From assembly GCF_014205335.1 (NCBI RefSeq), contig NZ_JACHNH010000001.1, forward strand, positions 2,226,501 through 2,290,500: a DNA stretch of 64,000 nt, read 5' to 3'. Below are positions 13,501-26,100 of the stretch, in pieces. The notes below the pieces were generated by a model that worked only from the letters and a program-made list of their open reading frames with translations, was not told the DNA's origin and ran no database searches. This DNA is from Amorphoplanes digitatis. Its GTDB lineage: Bacteria > Actinomycetota > Actinomycetes > Mycobacteriales > Micromonosporaceae. Made by a program: the position numbers and the translations under genes. Position 1 is the stretch's first letter; each line of letters begins with the position of its first letter.

Positions 13501-13998
13501 CGCGACGACGAGCGGACCCGCTACGTCGCCGACCTGATCCGCACCGAGGCCGCCGGCGTGCTCGGCCACGCCTCCGCGGCCGCGATCGACGCCCGGCGCG
13601 AATTCCGTGACCTCGGCTTCGACTCGCTCACCGCGGTCGAACTGCGTAACCGGATCTCCGCGGTGACCGGCCTGCGCCTGCCCGCCACCATGGTCTTCGA
13701 CCACCCCACCCCGGCCGGGCTCGCCGAACACCTCACCAAACAACTCGTCAGCGAGCACGCCGCGAACCAGGGCCCCTCCCTGATCGCGGACCTGGACCGG
13801 CTCGGCGCCGCGCTGAGCGCCAGCGAACCCGACGAGGTCACCCGGGCCGCGGTCGCCACGCGCCTGCGCCGAATGCTGGACGCCTGGCGCGCGACGGAAC
13901 CCGGCACCGGCGCCGTCGCCGAACGGCTCGGTACCGCGTCCGCCGACGACCTGTTCGCCTTCATCGACGCCGAACTCGGCCGCCACGGCGATCGCTGA
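4417..13998 (+). CDS. PKS-B: bimodular type I polyketide synthase (two malonyl/KR modules with dead DH regions)
   Basis: This is a 3193-residue protein. The ATG at 4417 overlaps the PKS-A stop, and the first 34 residues form a charged helical N-terminal docking segment directly before the EPIAIVG start of the first KS, which fixes the start. Domains (residues): KS 35-458, AT 531-846, DH remnant about 865-1053, KR core about 1197-1420, ACP (Ser1496), KS 1554-1977, AT 2054-2369, DH remnant about 2389-2600, KR core about 2767-2975, ACP (Ser3070) and a C-terminal docking segment from about 3115. Both ATs carry GHSVG and HAFH, so malonyl-CoA is predicted. Both KRs keep Lys, Ser and Tyr and the LDD motif of B-type KRs. 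Neither DH keeps the HxxxGxxxxP motif. Each module should therefore leave a hydroxyl. Its place in the pathway, after PKS-A and before PKS-C, is inferred from docking ends and gene order. Confidence 0.96.
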   Translation: MTSPSDRVVEALRSSVKETERLRRQNQQLVADRTEPIAIVGMSCRYPGGVRSPEDLWRLLIDGGDAIGGFPDDRGWDLGALREAGVDARGTQVSQEGGFLDGVSGFDAGFFGISPREVVTMDPQQRLLLETSWEAFESAGIDPASLRRSPTGVYVGTNGQDYAYLLVRDVGDATGDIGTGIAAGAVSGRVSYTLGLEGPSLTVDTACSSSLVALHLAVQALRNSECTLALAGGVNVMSTPGSLMEFSRQGGLARDGRCKAYADGADGTGWAEGIGLLVLERLSDAERNGHEVLAVIRGSAVNSDGASNGFTAPNGPAQQRAIQQALRSAGLRPADVDVVEGHGTGTPLGDPIEANALLAAYGQNRDVPLLLGSIKSNIGHTQAAAGVAGVIKMVLALRHGVVPATLHAARPSSRVNWASGAVRLATAATPLPRHDRPWRAGVSSFGISGTNAHVIVEQVSAETPAPSAPAIVPLPVSARTAAALEAQIAAVRAVDASSVDVGFSLGRRTAFPYRAALIGDAVVRGEAAVRTVGLVFSGQGSQHAGMGRGLYARFPVFRDAFDAASAHLNVDWDDLDQTGNAQPAIFAVEVALYRLLESWGVRPAILGGHSVGEITAAHVAGVLSLQDACALITARARLMAALPAGGAMIAVRADPSSVEPADGVSVAAINGPDSVVLSGTEAAVAAAASRFGRSRRLNVSHAFHSALMDPMLADFRAALAGIAFHRPATPLVSNVTGRVETDLFTDPGYWVRHVRETVRFADGIEAMRAAGVDTFVEAGPDSVLASLIDADVVVPTLRRDRDEQTAAAIAIGRLWTAGVPVDLSPWFAGGHRVTLPTYAFQHEHYWPAPAGAADVASAGLTAARHPLLSAAVALAGTDETVFTGLVPALRDTAWLELAFRAGDEVGMPHVRDLEITAALDGPAAIQVRVGAAVDGRRPITCSSRVAGGEWVRNAHGTLDDHRSGALPAGDDTAEFTVAEPGTYGVSPDLLDQLFAGDRRPIAWRDVTLHASAATTIHARITPTGDDTVEIAAVDPAGGPVLTARGVTLGARAGVAKAAGSLLRLDWVAAEPVEGPEATLVAATFASEGDDVPAETRRLAAAALATVQQWLNEESDDRLLVVTRAGDLAAAAVHGLVRSAEAENPGRFVLAETDGELPPLAGFLAAGDTEFRVRDGRVLVPRLVRADAAGAEPWTPRGTVLITGGTGGLGSELARHLAAKGVDLVLVSRRGPDAPGADRLPGRVVACDLTDRAAVDALVADIPELSAVIHTAGVLDDGVVSALTPERLDAVLAPKVDAAWNLHAATANLDAFVLFSSTSGVMGSAGQANYAAGNVFLDALAGYRRSRGLAGQSLAWPAWASGAGMTATLSDAELRRISASGMPPLTVERGLALFDAAVAVDESYLMPVSMPSSGAPMPAVPPVLRNLIRVGRRVAAAGPGGDAALAALAGQLLARRPDERQRFVTDLVRTEAAAVLGHASAAAIEARREFRDLGFDSLTAVELRNRISAVSGLRLPATMVFDHPTPAALAGRIVADLMDEHADEPATVRAVAADDPVVIVGMACRLPGGVASPDELWDLVAGGRDGITGFPEDRGWDLRSLFAAGLDRRSTSATRYGGFLHAVGDFDAGFFGVSPREALAMDPQQRLLLETSWEAVERAGIDPERLAGSRTGVFAGAGGQDYTQLVMNSREDVEGHASTGLATSVISGRISYTLGLEGPAVTVDTACSSSLVALHLAAQALRAGECDLALAGGVTVMSTPTSFSGFTRQGGLAPDGRCKAFADAADGTGWAEGVGVLVVERLSDARANGHEILAVVRGSAVNSDGASNGLTAPNGPSQQRVIRQALASGGLSAAEVDVVEGHGTGTTLGDPIEAQALLATYGRDREVPLLLGALKSNIGHTQAASGVAGVIKMVMAMRHGVVPRTLHVDRPSTHVDWSAGAVRLVTSPEPWPVVDRPWRAGVSSFGISGTNAHVIIEQAAPVELAPTTPVPGPAPLPVSARSAAGLDAQIARVRAAAGEPSDVGYSLATTRAALPHRAVLAGDTVTRGVAADHTVGVMFSGQGSQRAGMGRGLYRRFPVFAAAFDAAAAYLGDVDWDDLDQTGNAQPAIFAVEVALYRLLESWGVRPDVVGGHSVGEITAAHVAGVLSLKDACTLIAARARLMAALPAGGAMIAVQACEADVAPGDGVSIAAVNGPDAVVLSGETAAVEAAAARFARTRRLTVSHAFHSALMDPMLDAFREVARGLTFHEPTLPMVSNVTGGPVTASLVTDPDYWVRHVRGTVRFADGVAAMRGLGVDTFVEAGPDSVLASLIEADIVVPTLRRDRDEADAMLAAAAALHVNGVDIDWTPWYPGARRIALPTYAFQHERYWPRPASTGGDVTSVGQSAAHHPLLGAAVPVAGADEVILTGLLSLRVHPWLAEHETVPGATWLELALRAGDQVGCDRVERLEIGAPLALTEQSAVALQVRVGEPGDDGVRPVAVHSRADDGPWVERARGALAPDGGEPGELGPDPVEATLPDGLAGDAGYFCLHPELLSALLDPDLEPAGFAGVTLHATGASTLSATLTRRAANGYRIAAADPAGAPVLTVESVTLREPAAVSGAEAPRGSLLDLRWNAAGTAPAGRRVTLATTLDDLPGDVDLVLAPVTGDTGDVAASAHALTARALELVQRWLATDRFGDARLAFVTDGAVSTGDDDPIRDVAAAAVWGLVRAAQSEHPDRFLLVDTAAGLDSVPDDEAQFAVRDGVTLVPRLARCDARGSARWAPRGTVLITGGTGGLGSELARHLAAKGVDLVLVSRRGPDAPGADLLPGRVVACDMTDRAAVDALVAGIPELSAIVHTAGVLDDGVVTALTPQRLAAVLAPKVDAAWNLHEATRDRGLDAFVLFSSISGVMGSAGQGNYAAGNVFLDALAGYRQSRGLPAQSLAWSAWAPGAGMTATLGDSDLKRASSGMPPLTVEQGLALFDAATAVRDRPYLMPVSMSSTRVRMPGGVPAVLRDLVRGARRTAAGSAGGAATLAVLTQHLAGRRDDERTRYVADLIRTEAAGVLGHASAAAIDARREFRDLGFDSLTAVELRNRISAVTGLRLPATMVFDHPTPAGLAEHLTKQLVSEHAANQGPSLIADLDRLGAALSASEPDEVTRAAVATRLRRMLDAWRATEPGTGAVAERLGTASADDLFAFIDAELGRHGDR
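4519..9040 (+). other. Module B1: KS-AT(malonyl)-DH(dead)-KR-ACP
   Basis: The KS has DTACSSS, a GHGTGT variant (VEGHGTGT instead of VEAHGTGT) and NIGHTQ. The AT has GHSVG and HAFH. The region from about 6995 to 7575 is recognisably DH-derived ([11 protein letters not shown], then ITCSSR and VTLHAS blocks) but runs from PALRDT directly into AWLELA, so the whole HPWLxDHxxxG stretch is missing. The KR is intact, with LDD. ACP Ser codon 8902-8904. Predicted product state: beta-hydroxyl (C11-OH counted from the TE end). Confidence 0.9.
9076..13740 (+). other. Module B2: KS-AT(malonyl)-DH(dead)-KR-ACP
   Basis: The KS is nearly identical in places to that of module C2 (see repeat 10016-10375). The AT is malonyl type (HAFH). 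The DH reads [15 protein letters not shown]: the first His-Pro block is there, but the spacing to VPG is four residues short, so HxxxGxxxxP cannot form. The downstream HPALLD aspartate is replaced (HPELLSALL) and the Y-G-P block is absent. The KR has GGTGGLG, LDD, SSISG and GNYAAGN and looks active. ACP Ser codon 13624-13626. Predicted outcome: beta-hydroxyl (C9-OH). Confidence 0.9.
10016..10375 (+). repeat. KS repeat shared by modules B2 and C2, copy 1
   Basis: Bases 10016-10247 are identical to 19775-20006 (232 bp, offset 9759), and similarity stays very high to about 10375. The block covers the C-terminal half of the KS, from LGDPIEAQ onward. Codons such as TTG, TAT and GTT are common here and rare just outside. 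Confidence 0.93.
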
Positions 13999-14136
13999 GT
14001 CGCGTTACTCGCTACCCGGACACGGAAGGTTGCTCGCATGTCCGACGACAGCAAGCTCGTTGACTACCTCAAGTGGGTCACGGCCGACCTGCACGAGACC
14101 CGCCGCCGCCTGGAAGAGGTGGAATCGGGCCGGCAG
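13741..14136 (+). other. Docking pair PKS-B C-terminus / PKS-C N-terminus
   Basis: The PKS-B tail has a helical stretch ([12 protein letters not shown]) and ends in [14 protein letters not shown]. The PKS-C head is [23 protein letters not shown]. The same kind of tail and head recurs at the D/E junction, so this class alone does not exclude cross-pairing (D to C or B to E). Confidence 0.7.
14024..14029 (+). promoter_or_regulatory. Ribosome binding site of PKS-C
   Basis: GGAAGG lies 8 nt before the ATG. The surrounding ACGGAAGGTT is repeated exactly in front of PKS-E. The whole B-C gap is 39 bases and shows no other element. Confidence 0.75.
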
Positions 14137-17100
14137 GAGCCGATCGCGATCGTCGGCATGGCGTGCCGCCTGCCCGGCGGCGTGCACGGCCCGGACGCGC
14201 TGTGGCGGCTGGTCGACGAGGGTCGCGACGGCATCACCCCGTTCCCGGACGACCGCGGCTGGGACGTGGCAGCGCTGGTCGGCGGGGGCGGCAGCGCCAC
14301 CGGCGAGGGCGGCTTCATCGCCGCGGGCGACTTCGACGCCGCCTTCTTCGGCATCTCGCCGCGCGAGGCGGTCGCCATGGACCCGCAGCAGCGGCTGCTG
14401 CTGGAGACCAGCTGGGAGGCGTTCGAGCACGCCGGCATCGACCCGGCGAGCCTGCGCGGCACCCGCACCGGCGTGTTCACCGGCGCGTCCGGCGTCGACT
14501 ACATCGGCGTGGTGATGGGCTCCCGCGAGGACGCCGAGGGCCACGCCACCACCGGCCTCACCGCGAGCGTCATCTCCGGCCGGGTGTCATACGCCCTCGG
14601 GCTGGAGGGCCCCGCGCTGACGGTCGACACAGCGTGCTCGTCGTCGCTGGTCGCGCTGCACCTGGCCGCGCAGGCGCTGCGCAACGGCGAGTGCTCGCTC
14701 GCGCTGGCCGGCGGCGTCACCGTGATGGCGACCCCGATGGGCTTCTCCGGCTTCACCCGGCAGGGCGGCCTGGCCCCGGACGGGCGCTGCAAGGCGTTCG
14801 CCGACGCCGCGGACGGCACAGGCTGGGCCGAGGGCGTCGGTGTGCTGGTCGTCGAGAAGCTCTCCGACGCGAGGAGGAACGGCCACAACGTGCTGGCGGT
14901 GGTCCGGGGTTCGGCGGTCAACTCCGACGGCGCGTCCAACGGGCTGACCGCCCCGAACGGCCCGTCGCAGCAGCGCGTCATCCGCCAGGCCCTCGCGTCG
15001 GCCGGCCTGGCGGCACGGGACGTCGACGTGGTCGAGGCGCACGGCACCGGCACCACGCTCGGTGACCCGATCGAGGCGCAGGCGCTGCTCGCCACGTACG
15101 GGCAGGACCGTGCGACGCCGCTGTACCTGGGCTCGGTCAAGTCCAACATCGGGCACACCCAGGCGGCCGCCGGCGTGGCCGGGGTGATCAAGATGGTCAT
15201 GGCGATGCGCCACCGCACCGTGCCGCGCACCCTGCACGTGGACGCGCCGACCTCCCACGTGGACTGGGAGGCGGGCGCGGTCCGGCTGCTCACCGAACCG
15301 CTGCCGTGGCCCGCGGCCGAACGCCCGGCCCGCGCCGGCGTCTCGTCGTTCGGCATCAGCGGCACCAACGCGCACGTCATCCTCGAGCAGGGTGACACCG
15401 CCGCGTACCGGCCGTCCCCGGCGCCCGCCGTCGCACCCTGGCCGGTCTCGGCCCGCAGCGAGGCGGCGCTGGACGAACAGATCGCCCGGCTGCGCGCGTG
15501 GGTCGCCGAGCGACCCGGGCTCTCCCCGGCCGACGTCGGCCGCTCCCTGGCCGTCTCCCGGGCCCGGATGCCGCACCGCGCCGTGCTCACCGGTGACACG
15601 GTCGTCCGCGGCGTCGCCGCCGGTCGCCGCCTCGGTGTGGTCTTCTCCGGCCAGGGCTCGCAGCGCGCCGGCATGGGCCGGGACCTGTACGAGCGGTTCC
15701 CGGTATACCGCGCGGCCTACGACGAGGTCGCCGCGCACCTCGGCGACCTCGACCGGGGCGACCTGGACCAGACCGGCACCGCGCAGCCGGCCATCTTCGC
15801 CGTCGAAGTCGCCCTCTACCGCCTCCTGGAATCCTGGGGGGTGCGCGCGGACGCGCTCGGCGGCCACTCCGTCGGTGAGATCACCGCCGCGCACGTCGCC
15901 GGCGTGCTCTCCCTGGCGGACGCCTGCACGCTCGTCGGCGCCCGGGCCCGGCTCATGCAGGCGCTGCCGGCCGGCGGCGCGATGATCGCCGTGCGGGCGC
16001 CGGAGAGCGACATCGACCTGCCCGAGGGCGTGTCGATCGCGGCCGTCAACGGCCCGGACTCCGTCGTCCTGTCCGGGCCCCAGGCAGCAGTCGAGGCCGC
16101 GGCGGGCCGCTTCGAGCGCACCCGGCGCCTGACCGTCAGCCACGCCTTCCACTCCGCGCTGATGGAGCCGATGCTGGCCGAGTTCGCCGCCGTCGTCCGC
16201 GGCCTCACCCTCAGCCCGCCGGACCGCGACCTGGTCTCCAACGTCACCGGGCGGATCGAGTCGGACCTGTTCACCGACCCGGACTACTGGGTGCGGCACG
16301 TCCGCGAGACCGTCCGGTTCGCCGACGGCGTGGCGGCGATGCGCGCCGGCGGCGTGGACGCGTTCCTGGAGGCCGGCCCCGACTCGGTCCTCGCATCACT
16401 GATCGAGGCGGACCTGGTGGTGCCGACCCTGCGCAGGGGCCGCGACGAGAACGAGTCGATGCTGGCCGCCGCGACCGCCCTGCACGTCGGCGGCGTCGAC
16501 GTCGACTTCGCCGCCTGGTACCCGGACGCGGGCGCGGTGCCGCTGCCCACCTACGCGTTCGACCACGAGCGCTACTGGCCGCGCCCCGCCGTCGGCGGCG
16601 ACGTCTCCGGTGCCGGCCTGGCCGCCGCACACCACCCGCTGCTCGGCGCGACCGTCTCGGTGGCCGACGCGGACGAGGTCATCCTCACCGGCCTGCTCGA
16701 CCCGCGGGCACAACCCTGGCTCGCCGGCCGCGCCACCCTGCCCGGCGCCGCCTGGCTGGAAATCGCCATCCGCGCCGGCGACCAGGTCGGCTGCGACCAC
16801 GTCCGCATCCTCGACCTCGACGCCGCGCTCGTGCTCGGGGACCGGCCGGTGGCGGTACAGGTCCGGGTGCACGCGCCGGACGCCGACGGCGCCCGCCGGA
16901 TCACCATGCACGCCCGCGCCGACGGCGACAAGTGGTCGCGGCACGCCTCCGGCATCCTGGACAACGCGGCCGGCCGTCCAGCCGACCCGGCCGGCGAGGG
17001 CGCCGAGGTGTCGCTGCGCGAGGAGGACACCGCCGACGCCCAGAGCTACGGGTTGCACCCGGCACTGCTCACCGCGCTGTTCGACGACGACCTCGAGCCG

Positions 17101-20100
17101 GCCTCGTTCAGCGGTGTCGTCCTGCACTCGGCCGGCGCGAACACGCTGCACGCCCGGCTGCGGCGCGCCGGCGACCAGATCCGGATCGCGGCCGTCGACC
17201 CGGCCGACGCGCCGGTGCTCACCATCGACGCGGTCACCGTGCGCGCGCCCCTCGCCGTGGCGGACGGCCGCGCCTACCCCGGCTCCCTGCTCACCCTGCG
17301 GTGGGTGGCGCCGCAAACCGAACCGGTGCCCGGCCGCCCGCGGGAGACCGATCTTGCACTGGTTCGAGTCCACACCGGCGGTGACGGCGGCGTCGTCGCC
17401 CAGACGCACCGGCACACGGCGGTCACGCTGGACACGGTGCAGCGCCGGCTGGCCGGCCCGCGCGACGCGACGCTGGTCTTCGTCACCTGCGGCGCGACCA
17501 CCGGCGCGGACCCGGCGGCCGCCGCGGTCTGGGGCCTGGTCCGATCGGCGCAGACGGAGAACCCCGGCCGGTTCGCCCTGCTGGACGCCGAGACGGACAC
17601 CGAGGTGGACGCCGTCCTGCCGCTGTTGCCCGCCCTGATCGCCGCCGGCGACGAGCAGTTCGTGGTGCGTGACGGCGCACTGCGGGTGGGCCGGCTCGAT
17701 CGCGTGCCCGCCGATGTCAGCACCGGCCCGTCCCCATGGGCCGGTGGCGGCACGGTCCTGATCACCGGCGGCACCGGTGGCCTCGGCTCCGAGCTGGCCC
17801 GTCATCTGGCGGCGAAGGGTGTCGATCTGGTACTGGCCAGCCGTCGCGGTCCGGACGCGCCCGGCGCGGATCAGCTGCCGGGCCGAGTCGTCGCCTGCGA
17901 TCTCACCGACCGGGCCGCCGTCGATACGCTGGTAGCGGGCATCCCGGAGCTGAGCGCGGTGATCCATACCGCCGGTGTGCTGGACGACGCCGTCGTCACC
18001 TCGCTCAACCCGCAGCGTATGGACGCCGTGTTGGCGCCCAAGGTGGACGCCGCCTGGAACCTGCACGAGGCGACCCGGGACCGTGGCCTCGACGCGTTCG
18101 TGCTGTTCTCCTCGATCTCCGGCGTGATGGGCACCGCGGGGCAGGCCAACTACGCGGCCGGCAACGTCTTCCTGGACGCCCTCGCCGCGCACCGCCGCGC
18201 CGCCGGACTGCCCGCACAGTCCCTCGCGTGGTCCGCGTGGGCGCCCGGCGCCGGCATGACCGCGACGCTGGGCGACAACGACCTGAAGCGCGCCTCCTCC
18301 GGCATGCCGCCGCTCACCGTCGAGCAGGGACTCGCCCTCTTCGACGCCGCCACCACCGTCGATGAGCCGTACCTGGTGCCGGTCAGCCTGACCTCCACCG
18401 GCACGCGGCTGCCCGGCGATGTGCCCGCGGTCCTGCGCGGCCTGGTCCGCTCCGGGCGGCGCGCGGCCGCGACGAGCCCGGGCGGCGCGGCGACCATCGC
18501 CGGCATCACCCGGGAACTGCTGTCCCGTACCGGCGCCGAGCGTCACGCGTTCCTGCTGGGCCTGGTCCGCACCGAGGCCGCGGCCGTGCTCGGTCACGCG
18601 GCCGCGGCCGCGGTCGACGCCCGGCGCGAGTTCCGTGACCTCGGTTTCGACTCGCTCACCGCGGTCGAGCTGCGCAACCGACTGGCCGCCGTGAGCGGCC
18701 TGCGCCTGCCGGCCACCATGGTCTTCGACTACCCGACCCCGGAGGCCCTGGCCGGCTTCCTGCTCGGCGAACTGCTCGACGAGCGGCCGGCGGCGGACCT
18801 CCCCGGCCCGGCACCGGCCGGCGCCGGCGACGACGATCCGATCGTCATCGTCGGCATGGCCTGCCGGCTACCCGGCGGCGTCACCTCGCCGGACGAGCTG
18901 TGGGACCTGGTCGCCGGCGGCCGCGACGGGATCACCGGGTTCCCCGCGGACCGCGGCTGGGACCTGGCGACGCTGCGCGACGGTGGCGACGGCGGGCGCG
19001 GCCGCAGCGCCACCGGCCACGGCGGTTTCCTGGAGCGGGTGGCCGACTTCGACGCCGGCTTCTTCGGCATCTCGCCGCGCGAGGCCCTGGCCATGGACCC
19101 GCAGCAGCGCCTGCTGCTCGAGACGAGCTGGGAGGCGTTCGAGCACGCCGGCATCTCCCCGGCCGGCCTGCGCGGCAGCCAGACCGGCGTCTTCGCCGGC
19201 GCGGGCGGGCAGGACTACACGCAGCTGGTGATGAACTCGCGGGAGGACGTCGAGGGTCACGCCAGCACCGGCCTGGCCGCCAGCGTCGTCTCGGGCCGGG
19301 TCTCCTACGTGCTGGGTCTTGAGGGCCCGGCGGTGACCGTGGACACGGCGTGTTCGTCCTCGCTTGTCGCGTTGCACCTGGCCGCGCAGGCGCTGCGGGC
19401 GGGGGAGTGTGACCTGGCCCTGGCCGCCGGCGTCACGGTGATGTCCACGCCGATGGGCTTCTCCGGCTTCACCAAGCAGGGCGGCCTGGCCGAGGACGGG
19501 CGCTGCAAGGCGTTCGCCGACGCCGCAGACGGCACCGGCTGGGCCGAGGGCGTCGGCGTGCTGGTGGTCGAGCGGCTCTCCGACGCGATCGCCAACGGTC
19601 ACGAGATCCTCGCGGTGGTCCGTGGCAGCGCGGTCAACTCCGATGGCGCGTCCAACGGCCTGACCGCCCCGAACGGCCCGTCCCAGCAGCGGGTCATCCG
19701 CCGCGCCCTGCACGCCGCCCGGCTCGCCCCCGGCGACGTGGACGTGGTCGAGGGGCACGGCACCGGTACGACTCTGGGTGATCCGATCGAGGCGCAGGCG
19801 TTGCTGGCGACGTATGGCCGGGATCGGGAGGTTCCGCTGCTGTTGGGCGCGCTGAAGTCGAACATCGGGCACACGCAGGCGGCCTCGGGCGTGGCCGGGG
19901 TCATCAAGATGGTCATGGCGATGCGCCACGGTGTCGTTCCCCGAACGTTGCACGTGGACCGGCCGTCGACGCACGTGGACTGGTCGGCGGGCGCGGTGCG
20001 GTTGGTCACCGAACCGCTGCCGTGGCCGGTGGTGGATCGGCCGTGGCGTGCGGGTGTGTCGTCGTTCGGTATCTCCGGGACGAACGCGCACGTCATCATC

Positions 20101-23100
20101 GAGCAGGCGGCTCCGGCCGAGCTCGCGCCGGCCACGCCGGCACCCGGACCGGTCCCGCTGCCGGTCTCCGCGAAGTCGGCGCGCGCGCTCGACCTGCAGA
20201 TCGAGCGGCTCCAGGCCTGGCTCGCCGCCCGGCCCGACGCCTCGCCCGCCGACCTGGGCCACTCCCTCGCGGTGACCCGGTCACCGTTCGCCCACCGGGC
20301 CGTGCTGACCGGCGACACGATCGTCCGCGGCGAGGCCGCGCCCCGACGCGTCGGCGTGATGTTCTCCGGTCAGGGTTCGCAGCGTGCCGGGATGGGCCGG
20401 GGCCTGTACGCCCGGTTCCCGGTGTTCGCGGCGGCGTTCGACGCGGCGGCCGCGTACCTGGGTGATGTCGACTGGGACGACCTGGATCAGACGGGTAATG
20501 CCCAGCCGGCGATCTTCGCGGTCGAGGTGGCTCTGTACCGGCTGTTGGAGTCGTGGGGTGTCCGGCCGGACGTTGTGGGTGGTCACTCGGTGGGCGAGAT
20601 CGCGGCCGCGCACATCGCCGGGGTTCTCTCCCTGGAGGATGCGTGCACCCTCGTCACGGCGCGGGGCCGGTTGATGCAGGTGCTGCCCGCCGGTGGGGTG
20701 ATGGTCGCGGTGCAGGCCGCGGAGGACGAGATCGTGCTGCCGGCCGGTGTGTCGATCGCGGCGGTGAACGGTCCGGACTCGGTGGTGTTGTCCGGCCTTG
20801 AGGAGCCGGTCATGACGCTGGCGTCGCGTTTCGAGCGGTCCAGGAAGCTCGCGGTGAGCCACGCGTTCCACTCGGCGCTGATGGATCCGATGCTTGCCGA
20901 ATTCGCCGAGGTGGTGCGGGGGCTGGCCTGCCACGAGCCGGCGATTGCGATGGTGTCGACCGTGACCGGAGCGCCGGTCGAGCCCGGCCTGATCACGGAC
21001 CCGGAGTATTGGGTGCGGCATGTGCGGGAGACGGTCCGGTTCGCCGACGGTGTGGCCGCGATGGGCGCGGACGCGGTGGTCGAGGTGGGCCCGGACTCGG
21101 TGCTCTCCGCGTTGATCGACGCCGAGCTGGTGGTGCCGACGCTGCGCCGTGATCGTGAAGAGGACGTCGCGTTGCTGGGTGCGGTGGCGGCGTTGTGGAC
21201 CGCGGGTGTGGAGCTCGATCTGGGTGGCTGGTTCCCGGGTGCGCGGCGGGTGCCGCTGCCCACCTACGCCTTCGACCACCGGCGCTACTGGCCCGAGCCG
21301 CGCGAACGCCCCCGCGACGAGATGGACGCCGAGTTCTGGGCCACCGTCGAGAACGCCGACCTGCGCACCCTCGCCGACGCCATGGCCGTCGACACCGACG
21401 CCCTCGGCCGGGTGCTGCCCGCTCTCGCCACCTGGCGCCGCCACCGGCGCGACCAGTCCCTGCTCGACACGCTGCGCTTCCACGAGGCCTGGCGGCCGCT
21501 CGCCGGCCGCACCGCCGGATCCGCCGCCGGCGCCTGGATCGTCGTGGGCGACGCCGCCGACGTCGCCGCCGCGCTGGGCGGAACCAGCCTGACCCACCCG
21601 GCCGCCGACCGGGCGGCCCTCGCCGCCCAGCTGCGCGAGGTGACCGGCGAACCGGCCGGCATCGTCTCCGTGCTCGCCGCCGGCGACGATCCGGTCGGCG
21701 CCAACCTGGTGCTGCTCCAGGCCCTGCAGGACGCCGGCATCGCGGCCCCGCTGTGGTGCGTCACCCGCGAGGCCGCCGGTATCGGCGAAACCCCGGCCGA
21801 CCCGGCGCAGGCGGCCGTGTGGGGCCTCGGCCGGGTCGCCGCCCTCGAATACCCGCAGCACTGGGGCGGCATGATCGACCTGCCCGCCACCCTCGACGAC
21901 GCCTCCGCGGGACACCTGCGCGCGGCGCTCGCCGGCACCGACGGCGAGGACCAGCTCGCCGTGCGCCCGGACGGCGTGCTCGCCCGCCGCCTCACCCCGG
22001 CCCCGGCCGGGCCCGCCGACGCGGGCTGGCGTCCACGCGGCACCGTCCTGGTCACCGGCGGCACCGGCGGCCGCGGCTCGCACGTCGCCCGCTGGTTGGC
22101 CGAACACGGCGCCGCGAGGCTGGTGCTGCTCAGCCGCCGCGGACCCGGCGCACCCGGCGTGCCCGCCCTCGAGGCGGAGCTGCGGGCGCTGGGCGCCGAC
22201 GTCCGCGTGATCGCGGGTGATGCCGGCGACCGGGACACGCTCGCCGCGCTGCTCGCCGAGCCCGGCCTGACCGCCGTGGTGCACGCCGCCTCCGACGTGG
22301 ACGACGGTGTGCTCGGCGACCTCACCGCGGCGCGTTTCGCGGCGGTCGCCGCGGCCCGGGTGCGACCCGCGCTGCTGCTCGACGAGCTCACCGCCGGCCT
22401 CGACCTCGACGCGTTCGTGCTGTTCTCCTCGGTCGCCGGCAGCGTCGGCAGCCCCGGACGGGCCACCGGCGCAGCGGCCGGCGCCGCCCTCGACGCGATC
22501 GCGCAGCGCCGGCACGCCCGCGGCCTGCCGGCCACCTCGATGTCCTGGGGCGCCTGGATGGGCGAGCAGGACGGCCCCGCCGCGCGGGCCGGCACCCCGC
22601 TGCCCGCGGTGCACCCGGACCTGGCCGTCGCCGCGATGCGGCAGGCGGTCACCGCGGCCGAGCCCCTGCTGACCGTCCTCGACCTGGCGCAGGCCGACAT
22701 CCTGGACTCGCTCGTCGGGCTCCGCGGCAACGCCGCGCTGCGCGAACTGCCGCGGGCCGGGGAGGCCGTCGAGGCCGCCATCGTGGCCCGCCTGCAGACC
22801 GCGACGGCGACCGGCCGGCTGCGCGAGCGGCTGCTGCCGATGGCCGCCGATGGCCGCGACGCCCTGGTGCTCGACCTGGTGCGTGCCGAGGCCGCCGCGG
22901 TGCTCGCGCACGGCTCACCGGAGGCGGTCGGCCCCAGGGCGGAGTTCCGCGACCTCGGCTTCGACTCGCTCACCGCGGTGGAGCTGCGCAACCGGCTCTC
23001 CGCCGTCACCGGGCTGCGGCTGAGCGCCACCATGGTCTACGACTACCCGACGCCGACCGCCCTGGCCGGGTACCTGCTCGCCGAGATCCTCGGCACGGAG

Positions 23101-26100
23101 CCGGAAGCGGTCGTCCCGCTCGGCGCGACCCGGGGCACCTCCGCCGATCCGATCGTCATCGTCGGCATGGCCTGCCGATTGCCCGGCGGCGTGCAGTCGC
23201 CGGACGACCTCTGGCGCCTGGTCGCGGGGGAGCGCGACGGCATCAGCGCGTTCCCCACCGACCGCGGCTGGGACCTGCACAAGCTGGCCGCCGGCGGCGC
23301 GGACGGCCAGGGCCGCAGCGCCTCGCTCGAGGGCGGCTTCCTGTCCGGCCTCGCCGACTTCGACGCGGCCTTCTTCGGCATCTCACCACGCGAGGCGATG
23401 GCCATGGACCCGCAGCAGCGCCTGCTGCTGGAGACCTCCTGGGAGGCGTTCGAGTCGGCCGGCATCGATCCCGCGACCCTGGCCGGCAGCCCGACCGGCG
23501 TCTTCATGGGCACCAACGGCCTGGACTACTCCACGCTCATCGCACAGTCCCGCGAGGACGTCGGCAGTCTCTCCGGCACCGGGCTGGCGAGCAGCGTCAT
23601 CTCCGGCCGGCTGTCATACAACTTCGGGCTCGAGGGCCCGTCCTTCACCGTCGACACGGCCTGCTCGTCGTCGCTGGTGGCGCTGCACTCCGCCGTCGCG
23701 GCGCTGCGCAACTCCGAGTGCTCGCTGGCCCTCGCCGGCGGTGTCACCGTCATGGCCACGCCGGTCAGCTTCACCGGCTTCAGCGTCGACGGTGGCCTGT
23801 CCGCTGACGGGCGGTGCAAGTCCTACTCGGACGCGGCCGACGGCACCAGCTGGGCCGAGGGCGTCGGCGTGCTGGTCGTGGAGCGGCAGTCCGACGCCAT
23901 CGCCAACGGCCACGAGATCCTCGCCGTCGTACGCGGCACCGCGGTCAACTCCGACGGCGCCTCGAACGGCATCACCGCCCCGAACGGCCCCTCCCAGCAG
24001 CGGGTCATCCGCCAGGCGCTCGCGTCGGCCGGCCTGACCTTCGCGGACGTGGACGTGGTCGAGGGACACGGCACCGGCACCCCGCTCGGCGACCCCATCG
24101 AGGCGCAGGCGCTGCTGGCCACGTACGGCCGGGACCGGGACGTTCCGCTGCTGCTCGGGTCGATCAAGTCGAACATCGGGCACACCCAGGCCGCGTCCGG
24201 CGTCGCCGGGATCATCAAGATGGTCATGGCGATGCGGCACGCGCTGGTGCCGCGCTCGCTGCACCTCGCCGAGCCGTCCTCGCACGTCGACTGGCAGGCG
24301 GGCAACATCCGGCTGCTGCGGGAGCCGGCCGCCTGGCCACACACCGACCGGCCGTGGCGCGCGGGCGTCTCCTCGTTCGGTATCTCCGGTACCAACACCC
24401 ACGTGATCCTCGAGCAGGCGCCGGCCGCAGCTCCGGCGACTCCGGCGGCGGCAGCGGACATCAGGCCGGTGCCGCTGGTGGTGTCGGCCAGGTCCGGCCG
24501 CGCCCTTGACGCGCAGCTCGACCGGCTGCGCACCTGGCGCGACGAGCATCCGCACCAGGCGCCGGCCGACGTCGCGTTCTCGCTCACCGGCCGCACGCCG
24601 TTCGCGCGGCGTGCGGTCCTCGACGCCGACGGCACCGAGCTGGCCCGCGGCACCGCCGGCCCGCACCGGATCGGTGTGATGTTCTCCGGTCAGGGTTCGC
24701 AGCGTGCCGGGATGGGCCGGGGCCTGTATGAGCGGTTCCCCGGGTTCGCTGCGGCGTTCGACGCGGTGACCGCGCATCTGGGTGATGTCGACTGGGATGA
24801 CCTGGACCAGACGGGTAACGCCCAGCCGGCGATTTTCGCGGTCGAGGTGGCTCTGTACCGGCTGTTGGAGTCGTGGGGTGTTCGGCCGGACATCGTGGGT
24901 GGTCATTCGGTGGGTGAGATCGCGGCTGCGCATGTCGCGGGCGTGCTGTCGCTGGAGGACGCGTGCGCGTTGGTCGCGGCGCGGGGCCGGTTGATGCAGG
25001 CGCTGCCCGCCGGCGGTGTGATGGTCGCGGTGCAGGCCGGGGAGGACGAGATCGATCTGCCGGCCGGTGTGTCGATCGCGGCGGTGAACGGCCCGGATTC
25101 GGTGGTGTTGTCGGGCCCGGAGGAGCCGGTCCTCGCGTATGCGGCCGGGTTCGAGCGGTCCCGGCGGTTGGCGGTCAGTCATGCGTTCCATTCGTCGTTG
25201 ATGGATCCGATGTTGGATGCCTTCCGCGAGGTGGTGCGGGAGCTGACCTTCCGGGAGCCGGTCATCTCGATGGTGTCCACGATGACCGGGACGGTGGCGG
25301 ATCAGGTGACCGACCCGGAGTACTGGGTGCGGCATGTGCGGGAGACGGTGCGGTTCGCCGACGGTGTGGCGGCGATGGGCGCGGACGCGGTGGTCGAGGT
25401 GGGCCCGGATGCGGTGCTCTCCTCGTTGATCGACGCCGAGCTGGTGGTGCCGACGCTGCGCCGTGATCGTGACGAGGACGTGGCGTTGCTGGGTGCGGTG
25501 GCGGCGTTGTGGACCGCGGGTGTGGAGCTCGATCTGGGTGCATGGTTCCCGGGTGCGCGGCGGGTGCCGCTGCCCACCTACGCCTTCGACCACGAACGCT
25601 TCTGGCCGCGCCCGCTCGCACACTCGGGCGACGTCGGCTCGGTCGGGCTCACCGCCGCCATGCACCCGCTGCTCGGCGCCGCAATGACCCTGGCCGACAC
25701 CGGCGAGGTGGTCTTCACCGGGCTGCTGTCGCTGCGCGTGCACCCGTGGCTGGCCGACCACCGGGTCGCCGGGCAGGTCACGCTGCCCGGCTCCGCCTGG
25801 CTGGAGCTCGCGGTGCGGGCCGGAGACCAGGTCGGCGCGGAACGCGTACAGGATCTGGAGCTGCACGCGCCGCTGGCGATCGGCGGCTCCGCCGCCCTGC
25901 AGGTGCGCGTCGGCGCGCCCGACGCCTCCGGCGTGCGCACGGTGTCGATGCACTCGCGGCCGGAGAACGGCGACGACCCGTGGGTGCTTCACGCCCGGGG
26001 CAGCCTCGCCACCGGCCGGGACCGCATCGACTTCGAGGTGCCGGCCTGGCCGCCCCCGTACGCCACCGAGGCGGACCTGGACGGATTCCACGAGGTGCAC

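Larger units (their letters stand above)
18835..23090 (+). other. Module C2: KS-AT(malonyl)-KR(dead)-ACP, ketone-forming
   Basis: KS and AT (HAFH) look intact. There is no DH; the AT is followed by the same FW...VLPAL linker as in PKS-A. The KR fold is recognisable (GGTGGRG, VVHAAS, LFSSVAG), but the catalytic Tyr of the NYAAAN motif is Gly (codon 22468-22470, in GRATGAAAG) and the catalytic Lys is Arg (codon 22357-22359, in AARVRPALL). With both residues gone the KR should be inactive, so the beta-ketone is retained (C5 ketone). ACP Ser codon 22966-22968 is intact. Confidence 0.88.
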
